From the NCBI GenBank assembly GCA_950295325.1, contig OX485803.1, positions 70,633,554 to 70,697,553 of the forward strand: DNA of 64,000 nt, given 5' to 3'. Shown piece after piece: positions 14,301 through 24,233 of the stretch. The position numbers and the translations under genes were made by a program. How positions within the stretch are numbered: position 1 is the stretch's first letter; each line of letters begins with the position of its first letter. The stretch is from Polytrichum commune. Taxonomy: Eukaryota > Streptophyta > Polytrichopsida > Polytrichales > Polytrichaceae. Below the pieces are notes generated by a model. It was not told where the DNA came from. It ran no database searches and saw only the letters and a program-made list of their open reading frames with translations.

Positions 14301-14852
14301 GCGGAATTTTTTACTTGGCATAATACGAGGTCTGAAATGTTAAAATGTTGGAATTATCCAACAAATAAAGATAACCCACCACTCCAAGGCCGCCTTCACG
14401 GCATTCAAACCTTCCTTTAGACAGCAACCGGAAGAGAATTTGCACTTTTGTAACAAGCAAACATAAACCCGTAACAACCCTTACATCCTCCAGAATTGAG
14501 TCCCGCAAAGCAATTCTTGCTACATACGTGGCTTGTGCAGGATTGTTAGATTGGCACAAAAAGAAGTCTGGAACGTTGGAAATCTGTGATTACCTAACAA
14601 ATTCTCAGAAGATCTTGTTCAGTCATTTGGGTAACAGAAAAACCCATGTGCTCATCTCAGCCCACCAAACAGAAGATACCTTTCCAGCAGCGCCCCACAC
14701 TACTAAATTGCATAATTTAAATTTTCTTAAGATAATAAAAATACCTGTAGGCCCCGGAATGCTTGCCGGCGAGTGGAGACTGCGACAAGAGGGGGGTGCA
14801 ATTGCAAAGACCCGGTGGCGCCATAGTTACAGGCTAAGATGCCTTCCGCCAT
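8322..14852 (-). CDS. Carboxyl-terminal processing peptidase, chloroplast thylakoid lumen (CtpA type, S41 family)
   Basis: This family of Ser/Lys proteases includes the enzyme that trims the C-terminal extension of photosystem II D1 in the thylakoid lumen. Fourteen exons join in frame to 537 residues (- strand order): 14852-14745, 13872-13660, 13006-12901, 12676-12527, 12173-12091, 11860-11649, 10563-10489, 10358-10237, 9902-9827, 9407-9366, 9232-9124, 8939-8842, 8702-8609, 8447-8322. The start ATG at 14852 opens [10 protein letters not shown]. Residues 1 to about 115 resemble a stroma-targeting transit peptide. Residues 117-140 ([20 protein letters not shown]) form a twin-Arg hydrophobic lumen-transfer domain, followed by [24 protein letters not shown] domain lies near residues 225-315. 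The catalytic dyad is Ser439 in TASASEI and Lys464 in TFGKG, spaced 25 residues as in the family. The C-terminus ([13 protein letters not shown]) is family-typical. The intron after exon 5 is GC-AG. Which of the plant paralogues it is, and whether it is the main D1 protease, cannot be said. Confidence 0.95.
11861..12090 (-). other. GC-AG intron of the processing peptidase
   Basis: On the - strand, exon 5 ends in AGCTTGCAG and is followed by GCAAGT rather than GT. This is the classical noncanonical donor context AG/GCAAGT. The acceptor is ATATGCAG at 11861-11868. Only this choice keeps the frame between KFKSLQ and VGTNGAV. Confidence 0.8.
14031..14625. repeat. Diverged tandem duplication inside intron 1 of the peptidase gene
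   Basis: Unit A (about 14031-14370) and unit B (about 14371-14625) share ordered blocks: CCACCACTCCAAGGCC at the start, GCAACCGGAA in the middle, and GTGGCTTGTGC near the end. Unit B is about 85 bases shorter. The duplication is old, since the blocks are separated by many substitutions and indels. Confidence 0.65.
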
Positions 14853-15520
14853 TGTTCCTGCCTAAATGCTCTTTCTTAAACGTCCTTCTTCTTGCAAGCC
14901 TCCCTCCTGCAAGATGGAATGCACTCCCGTGATTATGAGACCAAGAAAACTGATGACGATAACTCGTATGATTTGAGTGCAAGAGCCTCCTAATTGTTGG
15001 CTCACAGCTACACGACATCAACCACCCTTTCGGTATGCTTCAAGTGGAGGCTTTCATTCCAACACGACCGAAATTTAAATTGACAAGACCAACTTGAAGA
15101 TGGATGATGATGATGCACCCCAAAAAGGTGAAATATTGTTCAACCTTTTATTAGAAAAGTAAGGGAGCCAAAGATGTGGTTGCTATCATTCTGGTGCATG
15201 AGAGTCACGGTAGAGTTGGGTGGAAGCTCTAAGTTACATGGTTTGAGCTCAGCAACAATATGGCAAGCTCTGTAGTAGCACCTGACTTTGCTCAAGCTTT
15301 GGAGTAAGTATAAGTTAAGAATTGAAAGAACTTGGACGAAGTTTCACACCATTGTCTGTTCCTTATCCCAGAGATGCAGCAAAGGCTGACATTTCGATGT
15401 GAATTGGACTTCTCAATCCAAGTGGATGTAAGGTAGATTTTGACCACCTTTTGCATACTCTGTTGTGACCAGGCAGGCTAGCATCTCCTCAACTGTTTAG
15501 TTGAGTTGAGTTGAGTTGAG
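14853..15520. other. Upstream region of the peptidase gene
   Basis: This should contain the promoter and 5' UTR of the - strand peptidase gene. I see no clear TATA box or conserved element. A short GTTGA/GTTGAGTT microsatellite lies at about 15502-15522. Confidence 0.35.
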
Positions 15521-16456
15521 TTGATGTGGATTTCTGTGAAGATAGCAGAAGATGCTCATTCCATGGTATGGTTCAACCTTGGAAGGCACCTTATGCCCCC
15601 TTCTCACCTGACTTTTAGTAGAACCATACTTAGCCTAAAAGTTTGTTTAAAAAACATGGCCTCCACACCATTGACGCTGTCTATTCCAGAGCCTAGTTGG
15701 CAAAGGACAATAGATGGTTCACATATTTTAACTTCAGTAGTCAGCGGAGAAGACTATTACTGTAGGAAATTATTCCACTCAACAAGACTATTACAAAAAA
15801 TTGTTGGACCATATTGTATGTTATGGGATTATGAATTCGGTTGGACAAGAAGTCTACACGATTGGGTTGTATTCTAGTTGACGAAAATCAGACGAGCATG
15901 TATAGAGGGAAAATTTCCGCCATACAAACTTGTCGGAGATGTTGCGTATCTGGTGAGGCCGTGAATGTATTGTTTATTTAAATGAGGTAAAATTGTATTG
16001 TCTAAGAAAGAGACAAACTGAAATTTCATCTAGTTTTCAACTAGAATGTATGTAGAAAGGGCATTTGGTATACTAAAGGGTAGATGGAGGTTGATAATGA
16101 AGCGATGAGAGGTACCATTGAGAAGTATGACATATATTGTAGATACGTGTATAGTGTTGTACAATTTATGTATTGTAAATAATGAAATAATCAAAGATAA
16201 CTGGATTTTAGAAGTATAAAACAAACTAGTTATAAAAGTTACTGAGGGAGAATTACGAGAAGAAAGTGAATTGCGGGGAGAAAAAACAGGGCTTGCTGAA
16301 GTGAAAAGAAATATTTTGGCTAGGGATAATGCTCCAAATCCAGACAAGGTAAATGATGTAGAAACAAATTCATTCATATTAAAGAAAAATGAGAAGACAA
16401 ATCACCTTCTAAGACAAACCATAGTTATATACAATTTACGAGCAGAAAGTTTGTAA
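15521..16456 (+). pseudogene. PIF/Harbinger (HARBI1-type) transposase, dead
   Basis: The first 119 codons are open (15521-15877); the frame then continues through stops at 15875 and near 15960, and shifts by about 16020. Recognisable pieces in order are YYCRKLFHSTRLLQKIVGPY, LHDWVVF, ACIEGKFPPYKLVGDVAY, STRMYVERAFGILKGRWRL, and a C-terminal part with LYNLCIVNNE and LAEVKRNILARDNAPNPDK. The candidate DDE residues are the Asp of DGSHI, the Asp of GDVAY and the Glu of VERAFG. This is the plant nuclease-like transposase of PIF/Harbinger elements. At least two internal stops and a frameshift make it inactive. The ends of the parent element were not found. Confidence 0.8.
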
Positions 16457-16542
16457 CAGTACAAAACACAAAATAAATTGAGATATAAGATACAAATATC
16501 AATAGTGATAAATGATATAATAGAGAAAATACTAAACTTTAT

Positions 16543-16900
16543 TCAAGAGAGCAACAAAATTTCTATCCATGTTTCTAAAGAATTTAGTAGATTCTTGGAA
16601 TGACACAAAAATAGCTCTAGCATTGTCGACATCCTTTTCCAATAAACTTTCAAGTTTTTCTTAAGTTTTGTTTTGTTTTGTGATCCACCTATTGTTGATG
16701 TAGTAACTGATGTTGTTTGACATGATATATGTGTAGTTAGAATAACATCTTCTAGAAATGATTCCATTGTATTTGCTCAAAATTGATCATGTACACTTAC
16801 TCTACTCCCATGTCATTCGTCCATTTTCTTGAAATCATTTACATTCTTACAATCTATTTGATCTAGAAACTTCATTTGCCATTTTATCAGATTCGTATTA
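16543..16900 (-). pseudogene. Possible second (Myb-like) ORF of the PIF/Harbinger element
   Basis: A - strand frame of 74 codons ends at 16543 and is convergent with the dead transposase. It carries a KTKLKKNLKVYWKR stretch and a C-terminal helix-rich segment. PIF/Harbinger elements usually carry a second, Myb/SANT-like ORF next to the transposase, and position and orientation fit, but the sequence match is weak. Upstream frames to about 16900 contain stops. Confidence 0.3.
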
Positions 16901-17019
16901 TTTCAGAATGCTTTTGTATTTTTTTTACAAGACAACCATGACCGATTAAAACCTTTGATCACAATTATCAAGTGACTCTGCAATTTAATCCGAATATTTA
17001 CACCTGCATATGAAAACAA

Positions 17020-17220
17020 CAGACTGTAAAAACATACATAGAACAATGGAACATCAATTCTGTAAAAAAACAATGAAACAACAACTCTATAAAAACATAC
17101 ATAAAACAATGGAGTAACAACTCTATAAAAATATACATGAAACAATGAAACAATAACTATGTAAAAACATACATGGAACAATAAAACAACAACACTGTGA
17201 AAATAATGGAACAATAACAC
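17020..17220. repeat. Minisatellite with a unit of about 36 bp
   Basis: About five imperfect units carry the consensus AAAACATACATGAAACAATG followed by AAACAACAACTCTGT. The 105-codon open frame on the - strand across this stretch is only a translation of the repeat (recurrent VCFYRVVV-like blocks). Confidence 0.75.
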
Positions 17221-17599
17221 ATAATATACATTCTCTATAGCATATTGAACGAAGTAGGGGTAAGAAATTAGTTGTTAACCGGTCGGGCCAATGAAATTTC
17301 GGATAGGATAGGTCGTGGGTTCAAAGCCTCTCACGCGTGAGCTTGCATATGATCGGAAGACGAAACACGAAGCCACTGCGTAGCATCTCCCATTGTTTTG
17401 GAAGAACGGGGCATAGGGGCTATACGACTAAGGCTAAAGACCTCTACGGCCACATTATACGGCTCATATATGCCCTCATACTCCTGCATTCAACATCATT
17501 CAACTTAGTTTTTATTGAACAATAACTTAAAACAAATTACTTTGCTTCTTTGCGATTTTGGAATTTTTTTTGTCCAGCTCGCCTTGAATGGCAATGAGG
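17221..17599. other. Noncoding stretch between minisatellite and TIR element
   Basis: No gene or repeat was recognised. A tRNA B-box-like GGTTCAAAGCC lies near 17319, but no cloverleaf can be formed around it. Confidence 0.3.
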
Positions 17600-18546
17600 T
17601 ACCGTAGTTTAATAGCAGGTTCGGCACAAAATAATTCCAAAAATATATGCCTAAAATTTTGGAATATTATTGGCATTTTTTGCCGAATATAAAATTAATT
17701 ATTTTTCAAAATTGCCTAAAAGTAAGAAATTTTTACTTCTCACTAGAGTTTTACTTACAATGGAAGCATATGTGAATTTTGAAGGAGAGAAGGTGCTCCT
17801 TTTGTAATCAAGCTCACGTACATTAGTCCACAAAGAATATGGGTTAAGAAGTAGCAAGACTCTAGGCGAGGCTTTTCAAATGTGTTGTACACAAATTTTT
17901 GGAGTCCAATTGAGCATAGAAGATGAAGTTTTATAGAATTTTGTCCAACTAACAAAAGTTGAGAAATCGATCCTTCTTCCACCTCCAACAAGTTTTGTGT
18001 CAAAATAAGTCTTTATTCAAAAGATATGGACAAAACATTGCAGCCGTGTAAAGATCAAAAAATTAAAATGCGTTCATAACAGTTTTTTGGAGCTCATTTG
18101 TGCATAGAAGATCAACTTTTTTGGAATTTTGTTGGTCTAAGAAAAGTTTATAAATCAAGTAATATTTCACCTCCAACAAATTTTATGTCATTTGAAGACT
18201 CTATGCAAAAGTTATGCGTGTTATAAAAATGACGTCTAACTAGGTGCTTCACCTCAAAGTTTACATATCCCATATGCATTGTTGAACACAACTCCACTCT
18301 ACTTGCATAAAGCACAGAGCATTCTCAACTCTTCACTCACATCTTACTTGTCATTCAATGCAAGAGAGATGTACAAGATATAAGTTGAAATAGAAAATTA
18401 AAAATGAATGTAAGCCGAATTTTTAAAAATTGAAAGAGAAAACTGCCGAAAATATGAATATACTATTTTTAGGAGCCGAACCTACTTTTTGAACTTTAAT
18501 TAAATATTAGGCAGCAAGTTGCCTAACCTGCTAGTAAACTACGGTA
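17600..18546. mobile_element. Non-autonomous DNA transposon with 25-bp TIRs and TA flanks
   Basis: The left terminus (17602-17626) begins CCGTAGTTTAATAGCAGG and the right terminus (18520-18544) reads CCGTAGTTTACTAGCAGG in reverse complement; the 25-bp TIRs differ at two positions. TA dinucleotides flank both ends (17600-17601 and 18545-18546), as expected for Tc1/mariner-like insertion, although a longer duplication is not seen. The interior has no ORF but holds two tandem copies of a roughly 185-bp unit (about 17890-18060 and 18080-18245) sharing GGAG[T/C]...ATAGAAGATGAA and CACCTCCAACAA. Subterminal GCCGAA motifs recur at both ends. The superfamily is uncertain. Confidence 0.75.
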
Positions 18547-19643
18547 ATACACTTTAAGGCCCTCCATTTTAACTTCGCCATCTCTTCTTATTCATCTTTT
18601 TTGGATTCACCGACCCCAATAATTACATTCTTTATGCTTTTTTGTTTTCTTCGGTCATTATCTTGTTAATCGCCCTTTCTTTTTCTTAGAAACATATTTT
18701 GATGTTGATATTGGCATTGCTATTGTTATTGTTGTTGTTGTTGTTGTTATTCCTAATGCTTCAGGTTGTTCGTTCATTTGTCTACCTTCCAAAAAATTGA
18801 ACATTGGCGGATGTCGAAACATACTAGAAGGTGAGGGGAGAAGATTAGGAGCATGCGACATTTTGGAAATGGGCGATTTTTTATTCCTAACAAATGGAAT
18901 TGTCATGTCTTCTATCCGTTGTGAACTTTGTAACCATTCTCCTTGTGATTTTAACCGTGACTCTTCATCTACATTATATCCCTCCATTGTTGCCAACAAA
19001 AAAGTCAGGCTACTACAAAATATCACAACATGTTCTCAAAACAAATGAGAGTTTGCTGAATACAACAACCTAATATACAAATGTTAGTTCAGTTCACGTT
19101 TTGTTGTTTTATTTTACACTGTAATTTGTATTTTTATCTTTTTCATGTTATTTATTGTTATATTAATTTACTATTCTTTAACATTCTCCTCATTTAATTT
19201 AGTATAACTTTATAATGATTACTTTAATTTAACATTTTATTGTTTTACTCTCTGTTTTTTTACTGTTTTTTTTTTTAAAAACTTTTTGGGATTTAGACAT
19301 TATACTGTTTTCTTAGTTCCAACGTTTTTTCTGTAATGAAGGGAAGAGCAGTTGCCATAACACGCACAACCCTCGAAAAATTTTCTTTAAAATTTTATTA
19401 AAATAACTTTTCTCTGCCATGGGCGCGCGCCTTTTCTTACCAAACCACTTCTTTTGTCTCTCTCACCGCAAAACCTGTTGGGTCATGTCAGTGCATTTAT
19501 TACACCTTGAAATTATATTTTGGGGACCTCGACCTTCATTGTTCCTCTACCATTTTTTCCCTAGTGTAAACCGAAGTGGTCCCGGGACGAGTTCAGCAAC
19601 CAATCAACACTCTTACATCGCCTTGGGACAACTTTGTGGTCCA
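18547..19643. other. Noncoding AT-rich stretch
   Basis: It contains a (TTG)n microsatellite near 18720-18746 and poly-T runs around 19250-19280. A 122-codon open frame on the - strand (18658-19026) is partly a translation of the microsatellite and matches nothing I recognise. Confidence 0.3.
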
Positions 19644-19751
19644 TACAATCAAGACTCTATAAGTGTTACCCCTATAAGCGTTATAATTTCATATATGTTA
19701 AGAAAATTTTACTCCCCTACAAAAACACAATTGGTAAGACTAGTGAATGTT

Positions 19752-20445
19752 ATGTGTTAAGTGTTATAACATGCCCCATATGCAACTCCCTAGACCTTGA
19801 TACATGGCTACACATACTTCTAAAGTGCAAACAACACCACATACATGACCTCTGAACCAAAAGACATAATAAGGCAATATGGGAACTACGAAAACTTATA
19901 ATGGCATCAAAAAAGTCAAGATGTTATGTTCTCATGAATGCATGCACATATAATAATAACCCACCAGAAAACACAGTCCCCCCATGGCTACTGCCTTGCA
20001 CGTGCGGCCAACAAAGATGTCACTGCAATGCCAGATTCAAACCTAACCTCTTATGTGTGAAAGGACTACCATACCAATCCCTGCCACCGACATAACCAAA
20101 TGAGAACCTAGCAATACAATTCATGGAATTCACATACTGTAACGATAGAATACTAGATGATACTATAACAAAAAAATAGAAAAATATAAACCATTAATAA
20201 ACAATATAACCAATAGAGGTTGGAACATAGATCCACTAATAGTCATCACGGCTTGTGCTAGGGCAGCCACACATACCCCCTCTATGAAAAATATTGAAAC
20301 GATATTTAAAATCTCCAAGATAAACATCAAGCACGCATTTGAGGAAATTAATGTTATTGCCATACAATATGCTATGTCCATAATCCTACACAAAAGGAGA
20401 ATAGAAAACAACGAGCCACTACCAACAGATACACAACTACCATAA
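19752..20445 (+). pseudogene. Non-LTR retroelement fragment: CCHC knuckle and restriction-like endonuclease-type region
   Basis: One frame runs from 19752 to about 20178 with three stops and then shifts by one to an 87-codon open stretch ending near 20443. It shows a zinc knuckle CPICN...HILLKC with spacing C-X2-C-X9-H-X4-C, then KRHNKAIWELRK, a Cys-rich CTCGQQRCHC, RFKPNLLCVKG and IQFMEFTYC. A CCHC knuckle followed by RHN, (K/R)PD and a downstream acidic residue is the arrangement of LINE-type elements with a restriction-like endonuclease; here PN replaces PD. The reading is from motif order only. No reverse transcriptase part is present. Confidence 0.5.
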
Positions 20446-20767
20446 TAACCCCAAATACCTGCCAACAAATTAATAATTAGGATGAAAATAAAAGATTAAA
20501 TGCCAATGACAGCTAAGGAACCACTCCATCCCAAGCTAGGGTTGTGGGCCATAATCTCATGTCAAGCAAAACCACATAGCACATGACAAGTCACTAACAC
20601 TAGAACACAACGTCCATACAAGGCATCCACCTTGATTACCCCGATAACTATAGTGCCCACCCCGAGAGGGGTCAGTAGTCCTGCACCATTGTTATTATGC
20701 CCAGAGGGTATAATACCAAGGGTGGGTCGAACGGGCACTTCAATCACGCTAACCTATGGTCAACGTT

Positions 20768-20804
<37 letters not shown>
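20768..20804. repeat. (TC)n microsatellite
   Basis: A perfect run of about 18 TC repeats sits immediately upstream of the pogo transposase remnant. Confidence 0.95.
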
Positions 20805-20808
<4 letters not shown>

Positions 20809-20924
20809 CATGCTCTACTCCCTTCTTTGTTAATTGCACCTTTATAAGTGTTGATTTTGAGAAATTCAAGGTAATAATATATGAGAGCATACATTTTAAA
20901 CACGTAATCACATTTGTCCCATAT

Positions 20925-21290
20925 TATTTGCAAACAATTCAAAATTGTTGGTGGCACACGGGTGTTCTTTCGATCTTTATTGAGAGGAAGATAGAGGAAG
21001 CTAGGCGCTTGGTGGAGGTTGATGACGTTGCTACTCTACTTCATCAACTAACATTGTTGTCACCTAATAGTGAGGTGGGTGATGTGATGAATGCTCATGA
21101 ATACCTCAATTTTAAGATGGAGTTTGATTTAAACAACCCCTATGAACCTACCGATGAGGAGTTTTTAGATATGTATTCCTCATAGCATCAAGAAATTGAT
21201 ATTGATGAGGTTATGGTTGATGCGGTAGAAGAAGTTGTAGGATTTAGTGTTGCTGAGCATTCTCTAGAGACTTTGAAGAAAAAAATACTT
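20925..21290 (+). pseudogene. pogo/CENP-B-like transposase, C-terminal remnant
   Basis: The frame reads QTIQNCWWHTGVL, then LVEVDDVATLLHQLTLL and an acidic tail with NPYEPTDEEFLDMYSS before a stop at 21183; related codons continue to about 21290. The T-I-x-N-C-W-x-H-T-G-(I/V)-L signature followed by an acidic tail is typical of the C-terminus of pogo/jerky DDE transposases. The catalytic DDE core is missing. Its position just inside the right TIR supports the assignment of the surrounding element. Confidence 0.6.
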
Positions 21291-21673
21291 TGAACAAAGA
21301 CCAAATGATGCCCTATCACACACCATGAGCATTCAAGGACTCTAGAAGGAAGTTTCATCTCATCATTTGGAAGCTTTTCGTCATATTACTATAGACTCTT
21401 TCTTTCGGTTAGTTTAGTTGGAAGAATCTCGTCAAGTTACTACTATATAGATTATTTCTTTCAATTAGTTTAGTTGAATTATGTATTATCATTTGTACTT
21501 TCATTTTTATTTTTATAAAACGTTATGTTCTTCATTTTCGGAATTTTGAAGTGTTATTTCTATAAATGTTATTAATCATCGGTATGAATTCTATAAGTGT
21601 CACTTGTTATAATTCTATATATGTTATTTTTTTGCTACTCCTGACTTGTAACATTTATAGAGTCTTGACTGTA

Positions 21674-22182
21674 GTGTAAACCGCCCCTGTGTCAGGGTTT
21701 GGACATGATGGCACAATATATAGTGGGAGAAATGGATGAATGAGAATGAGCAAGGATGAAGGAAGGACTCGGAACCTAAAACCCTAAACCCAAGTTCTTC
21801 AATGGTCTTCTCGATGCCACAGGCCTGGAATTCCTGAATTTTGTAAAGACCCCTGCATCACCGTATTTCCAGTGGCGGTCACATTTTTGAGCGATCAGTG
21901 CACTGCCGATGCACATTTCGAGTGCCGAAGTGCACTGGTCAATGTGCCGAAGATGAATGCCCAGTCTAATTTTTCTCCAACTGGATTTGTGAGACCACTG
22001 AAGAAGCTGGGGTTGTTTTGATTTCAAGCATTCCAGGATTAGAGAGAGGCCCAACGACGCTGGTAAAGAAGGACCTGGAAGCTTTTACGTTCCTTATTGT
22101 TACTACATTCACACAGGGAGCAGCATTTGGATCCTGGTGTGAAGTGGGGAGATAGGGTCCAGGGTTTGTGGCGACTTCAGCT
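21674..22182 (+). other. Upstream region of the bL35m gene
   Basis: This probably holds the promoter and 5' UTR of the ribosomal protein gene. No TATA box is obvious and no protein of its own is encoded. Confidence 0.35.
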
Positions 22183-24032
22183 ATGGCAAGCAGGCACTTA
22201 TTGCCGCGCCTGCTGCGACCCGTAGCGCGATCAGTTACCTCAAGGATCATTACTCCCGGCTATGTTGCACATCCTCAGGCTCCCCAAACACATCATGTTT
22301 TGAGACCTTCTCTTTTATCTGGTTATAGCTTTGCATCCACGTCCATGCCATCAGGGTTTAGGGGCCTGTCCTCATGTAGCCTATTTCCGAATTCGGCAAG
22401 CTTATTGATTCCTCGTCATCATTGTGAGGTTCACATGGTGAGGAGGGTGGGAGATGGTGTATCAGCTTTGCCTGGCATTCTCCATGTACGTGCAGTCGGA
22501 ACCTTGACCCTAAATCCTGATTGCGAATCGTTTGATGTCAATTTTGATGACTATGTTGCAAACTGTCGTGTTATGTTATTGCCAGGTTTATTTTTGATAG
22601 AGACAAGAGGCATTTTCCGCAATCCTTTTGTGGTTGGATGTTTGTAGTTTGTGACATGATGTCTGCTTGGTCCTTAGCAGTTGGAATAATGGCTTTCTAA
22701 AAATTTAAAACATCACTTAAATAACTAGATGATCTGCTGATGTCATACAGCTGCCTGCAATTGCTAAAGAATCCAGCGAGCTTGGTTTTGGGAAGAAAAT
22801 TGCATGCCGCTGTTGTGGAGGGTAAAGACGCTCTCTTATTTTGCTGAAGGTTCTTCCTTGTCCAGGTGCAACAGAGACGCTCCATGGCAACTAAACTGAA
22901 GAAGACCAAGATAAAGGCGTACTCGTAAGTCCCTAATCTGTCCACACTCCCTCACAGTGTTAACAGCGACAAGATGACACATACACATTTATGCATCTTT
23001 TTGCGCTGAGAATTGTTCATGTGGTATTGTATGGAATGTTACAGTTTTGCACTGAAGTAATTTGCATAGGTTGCTCGTTGATGAGTAAGTATCCAGGTTT
23101 TTTCTGTGTGATTCTGGACTGGGTGTAGATCATATAAGATGAGGTTTAGAGGAATGGCAAGTGGGTTGTACAAACGGTGGAGATCTGGCAAACAACACAA
23201 TGCTCATTCAAAGGTATGCTTCAATCTTATGCCACAACTTTAACCAATATGATCAAATGAGTAAAGCGTGGACCAACTTGAAGAATCTCATAAATGTATC
23301 GTATGTTGAAAGCATTGGGTTAATTTTCAATGAAAAAGATCTTTAAAAACTCATCTTGCCACCTTCACTGAGAATATTTTTACTTTTGAAACAGAGATCT
23401 GCCACATTTGTCAGACATCATTAACTGTGAGTGATAGTAAATAGCGTCCTCTACTTTCCTGCATGGGTCACACTGTCAATGAAAAGGCTCAAAGTTAGGG
23501 TGGCAGTTGGATGTTTGACTAGGCTGTGGATGATACTTTGTCCTCCATTTTTTGCATAGAAGAGGTGGCCCACAGCATTTAGTTGAGTATCAAAGTAGCA
23601 TATGTTCCAAATAAACATTTTGCTCACTTTGGTTTTGGAGTTTAGTGCAGCAAACAGTAGGTAGGGGGTGGTTCTAAGTACAGTTTGTGTCCAGTCAATG
23701 GCTGAACTTTCTAGTGAATGGCTGCAGTTATCTGTCCTGCTATATTTACATCTATCATCCTTCAGATTTTGCTAATAAGAGTTTCTTATAAATGAAGATA
23801 TATTCTTTAGTGTTTTTCAGAAAGAGAGATGTGCCGTGCTGTCCTTAACAGGTGTTATGACTAGAACTGTGCTTATTTGCTTATGTTTCTTGATTGAATT
23901 TTCTTTTGCAATCAAGTTCCTAATGCCTTTGTTGTGTTTCAGACAAACAAGCAAAAACGACAACTCCGAAGACCTTCAGTTGCTCCTCCAGCACTTGCCA
24001 AAGTCATGAAGAAGCTCAACTTTCTTGGCTGA
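22183..24032 (+). CDS. Mitochondrial large-subunit ribosomal protein bL35m
   Basis: Component of the 50S-type large ribosomal subunit, probably mitochondrial. Four exons join in frame to 178 residues: 22183-22485, 22866-22924, 23129-23213, 23943-24032. The ATG at 22183 opens MASRHLLPRLLRPVARSVTS, an Arg-rich, acid-poor presequence. An in-frame GTG at 22168 is not needed. The mature part carries the bL35 pattern: KLKKTKIKAYSSYKMRFRG, RWRSGKQHNAHSKTNKQKR, QLRRP, and the end ALAKVMKKLNFLG. The bacterial-type domain is about 65 residues and the rest is the N-terminal extension. Splice phases agree throughout. A chloroplast location is the alternative, but the presequence looks mitochondrial. Confidence 0.9.
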
Positions 24033-24227
24033 GTCACACTTGTATTGCTGTTCTTTGCCCCTCATGTCGTATTTGGCCAGAGGACAACCATTTTAAACCA
24101 CTGTACGCACTCCAGTTGTACCCAAATCTTCAAATAGTTCTTGGAGATTTGAAATGGCTGTGCAACTTCTGTTTCATCTCCTCTTCAGTGTGACAGGGGG
24201 ACTTTTATTTACTCATGTTGCAATTCA

Positions 24228-24233
24228 AATAAA
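24228..24233 (+). terminator. Candidate polyadenylation signal of bL35m
   Basis: An AATAAA hexamer lies about 196 bases after the stop codon in a plausible 3' UTR. Plant signals are degenerate, so this is only a candidate. Confidence 0.4.

Larger units (their letters stand above)
19644..21673. mobile_element. pogo-type (Tc1/mariner superfamily) element with TA duplication
   Basis: The left end after TA (19644-19645) reads CAATCAAGACTCTATAAGTG. The right end before TA (21672-21673) reads, in reverse complement, CAGTCAAGACTCTATAAATG. The TIRs of about 24 bp differ at two positions, and CAGT...ACTCTATAA with TA duplication resembles the plant pogo/Lemi1 family. The body is 2026 bp. A degraded pogo transposase C-terminus lies near the right end, and a LINE-like fragment occupies the left half, so the element has probably received a nested insertion. 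Confidence 0.75.

Noticed and set aside
16903-17220. 105-codon open frame on the - strand with repeated VCFYRVV blocks
   Set aside because: It is a translation of a 36-bp minisatellite, not a membrane protein.
17300-17335. tRNA-like B-box GGTTCAAAGCC
   Set aside because: No acceptor or D-arm pairing can be made around it and no matching A-box lies upstream, so neither a tRNA gene nor a SINE head is supported.
18658-19026. 122-codon open frame on the - strand
   Set aside because: It includes a poly-Thr run from a (TTG)n microsatellite and shows no family motif; not enough to call a gene.
22168-22182. In-frame GTG upstream of the bL35m start
   Set aside because: The ATG at 22183 gives a good targeting sequence and nuclear genes rarely start at GTG.
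22753-22830. Possible extra exon between bL35m exons 1 and 2
   Set aside because: It has acceptor and donor-like ends but its length breaks the phase between exon 1 (phase 0) and exon 2.
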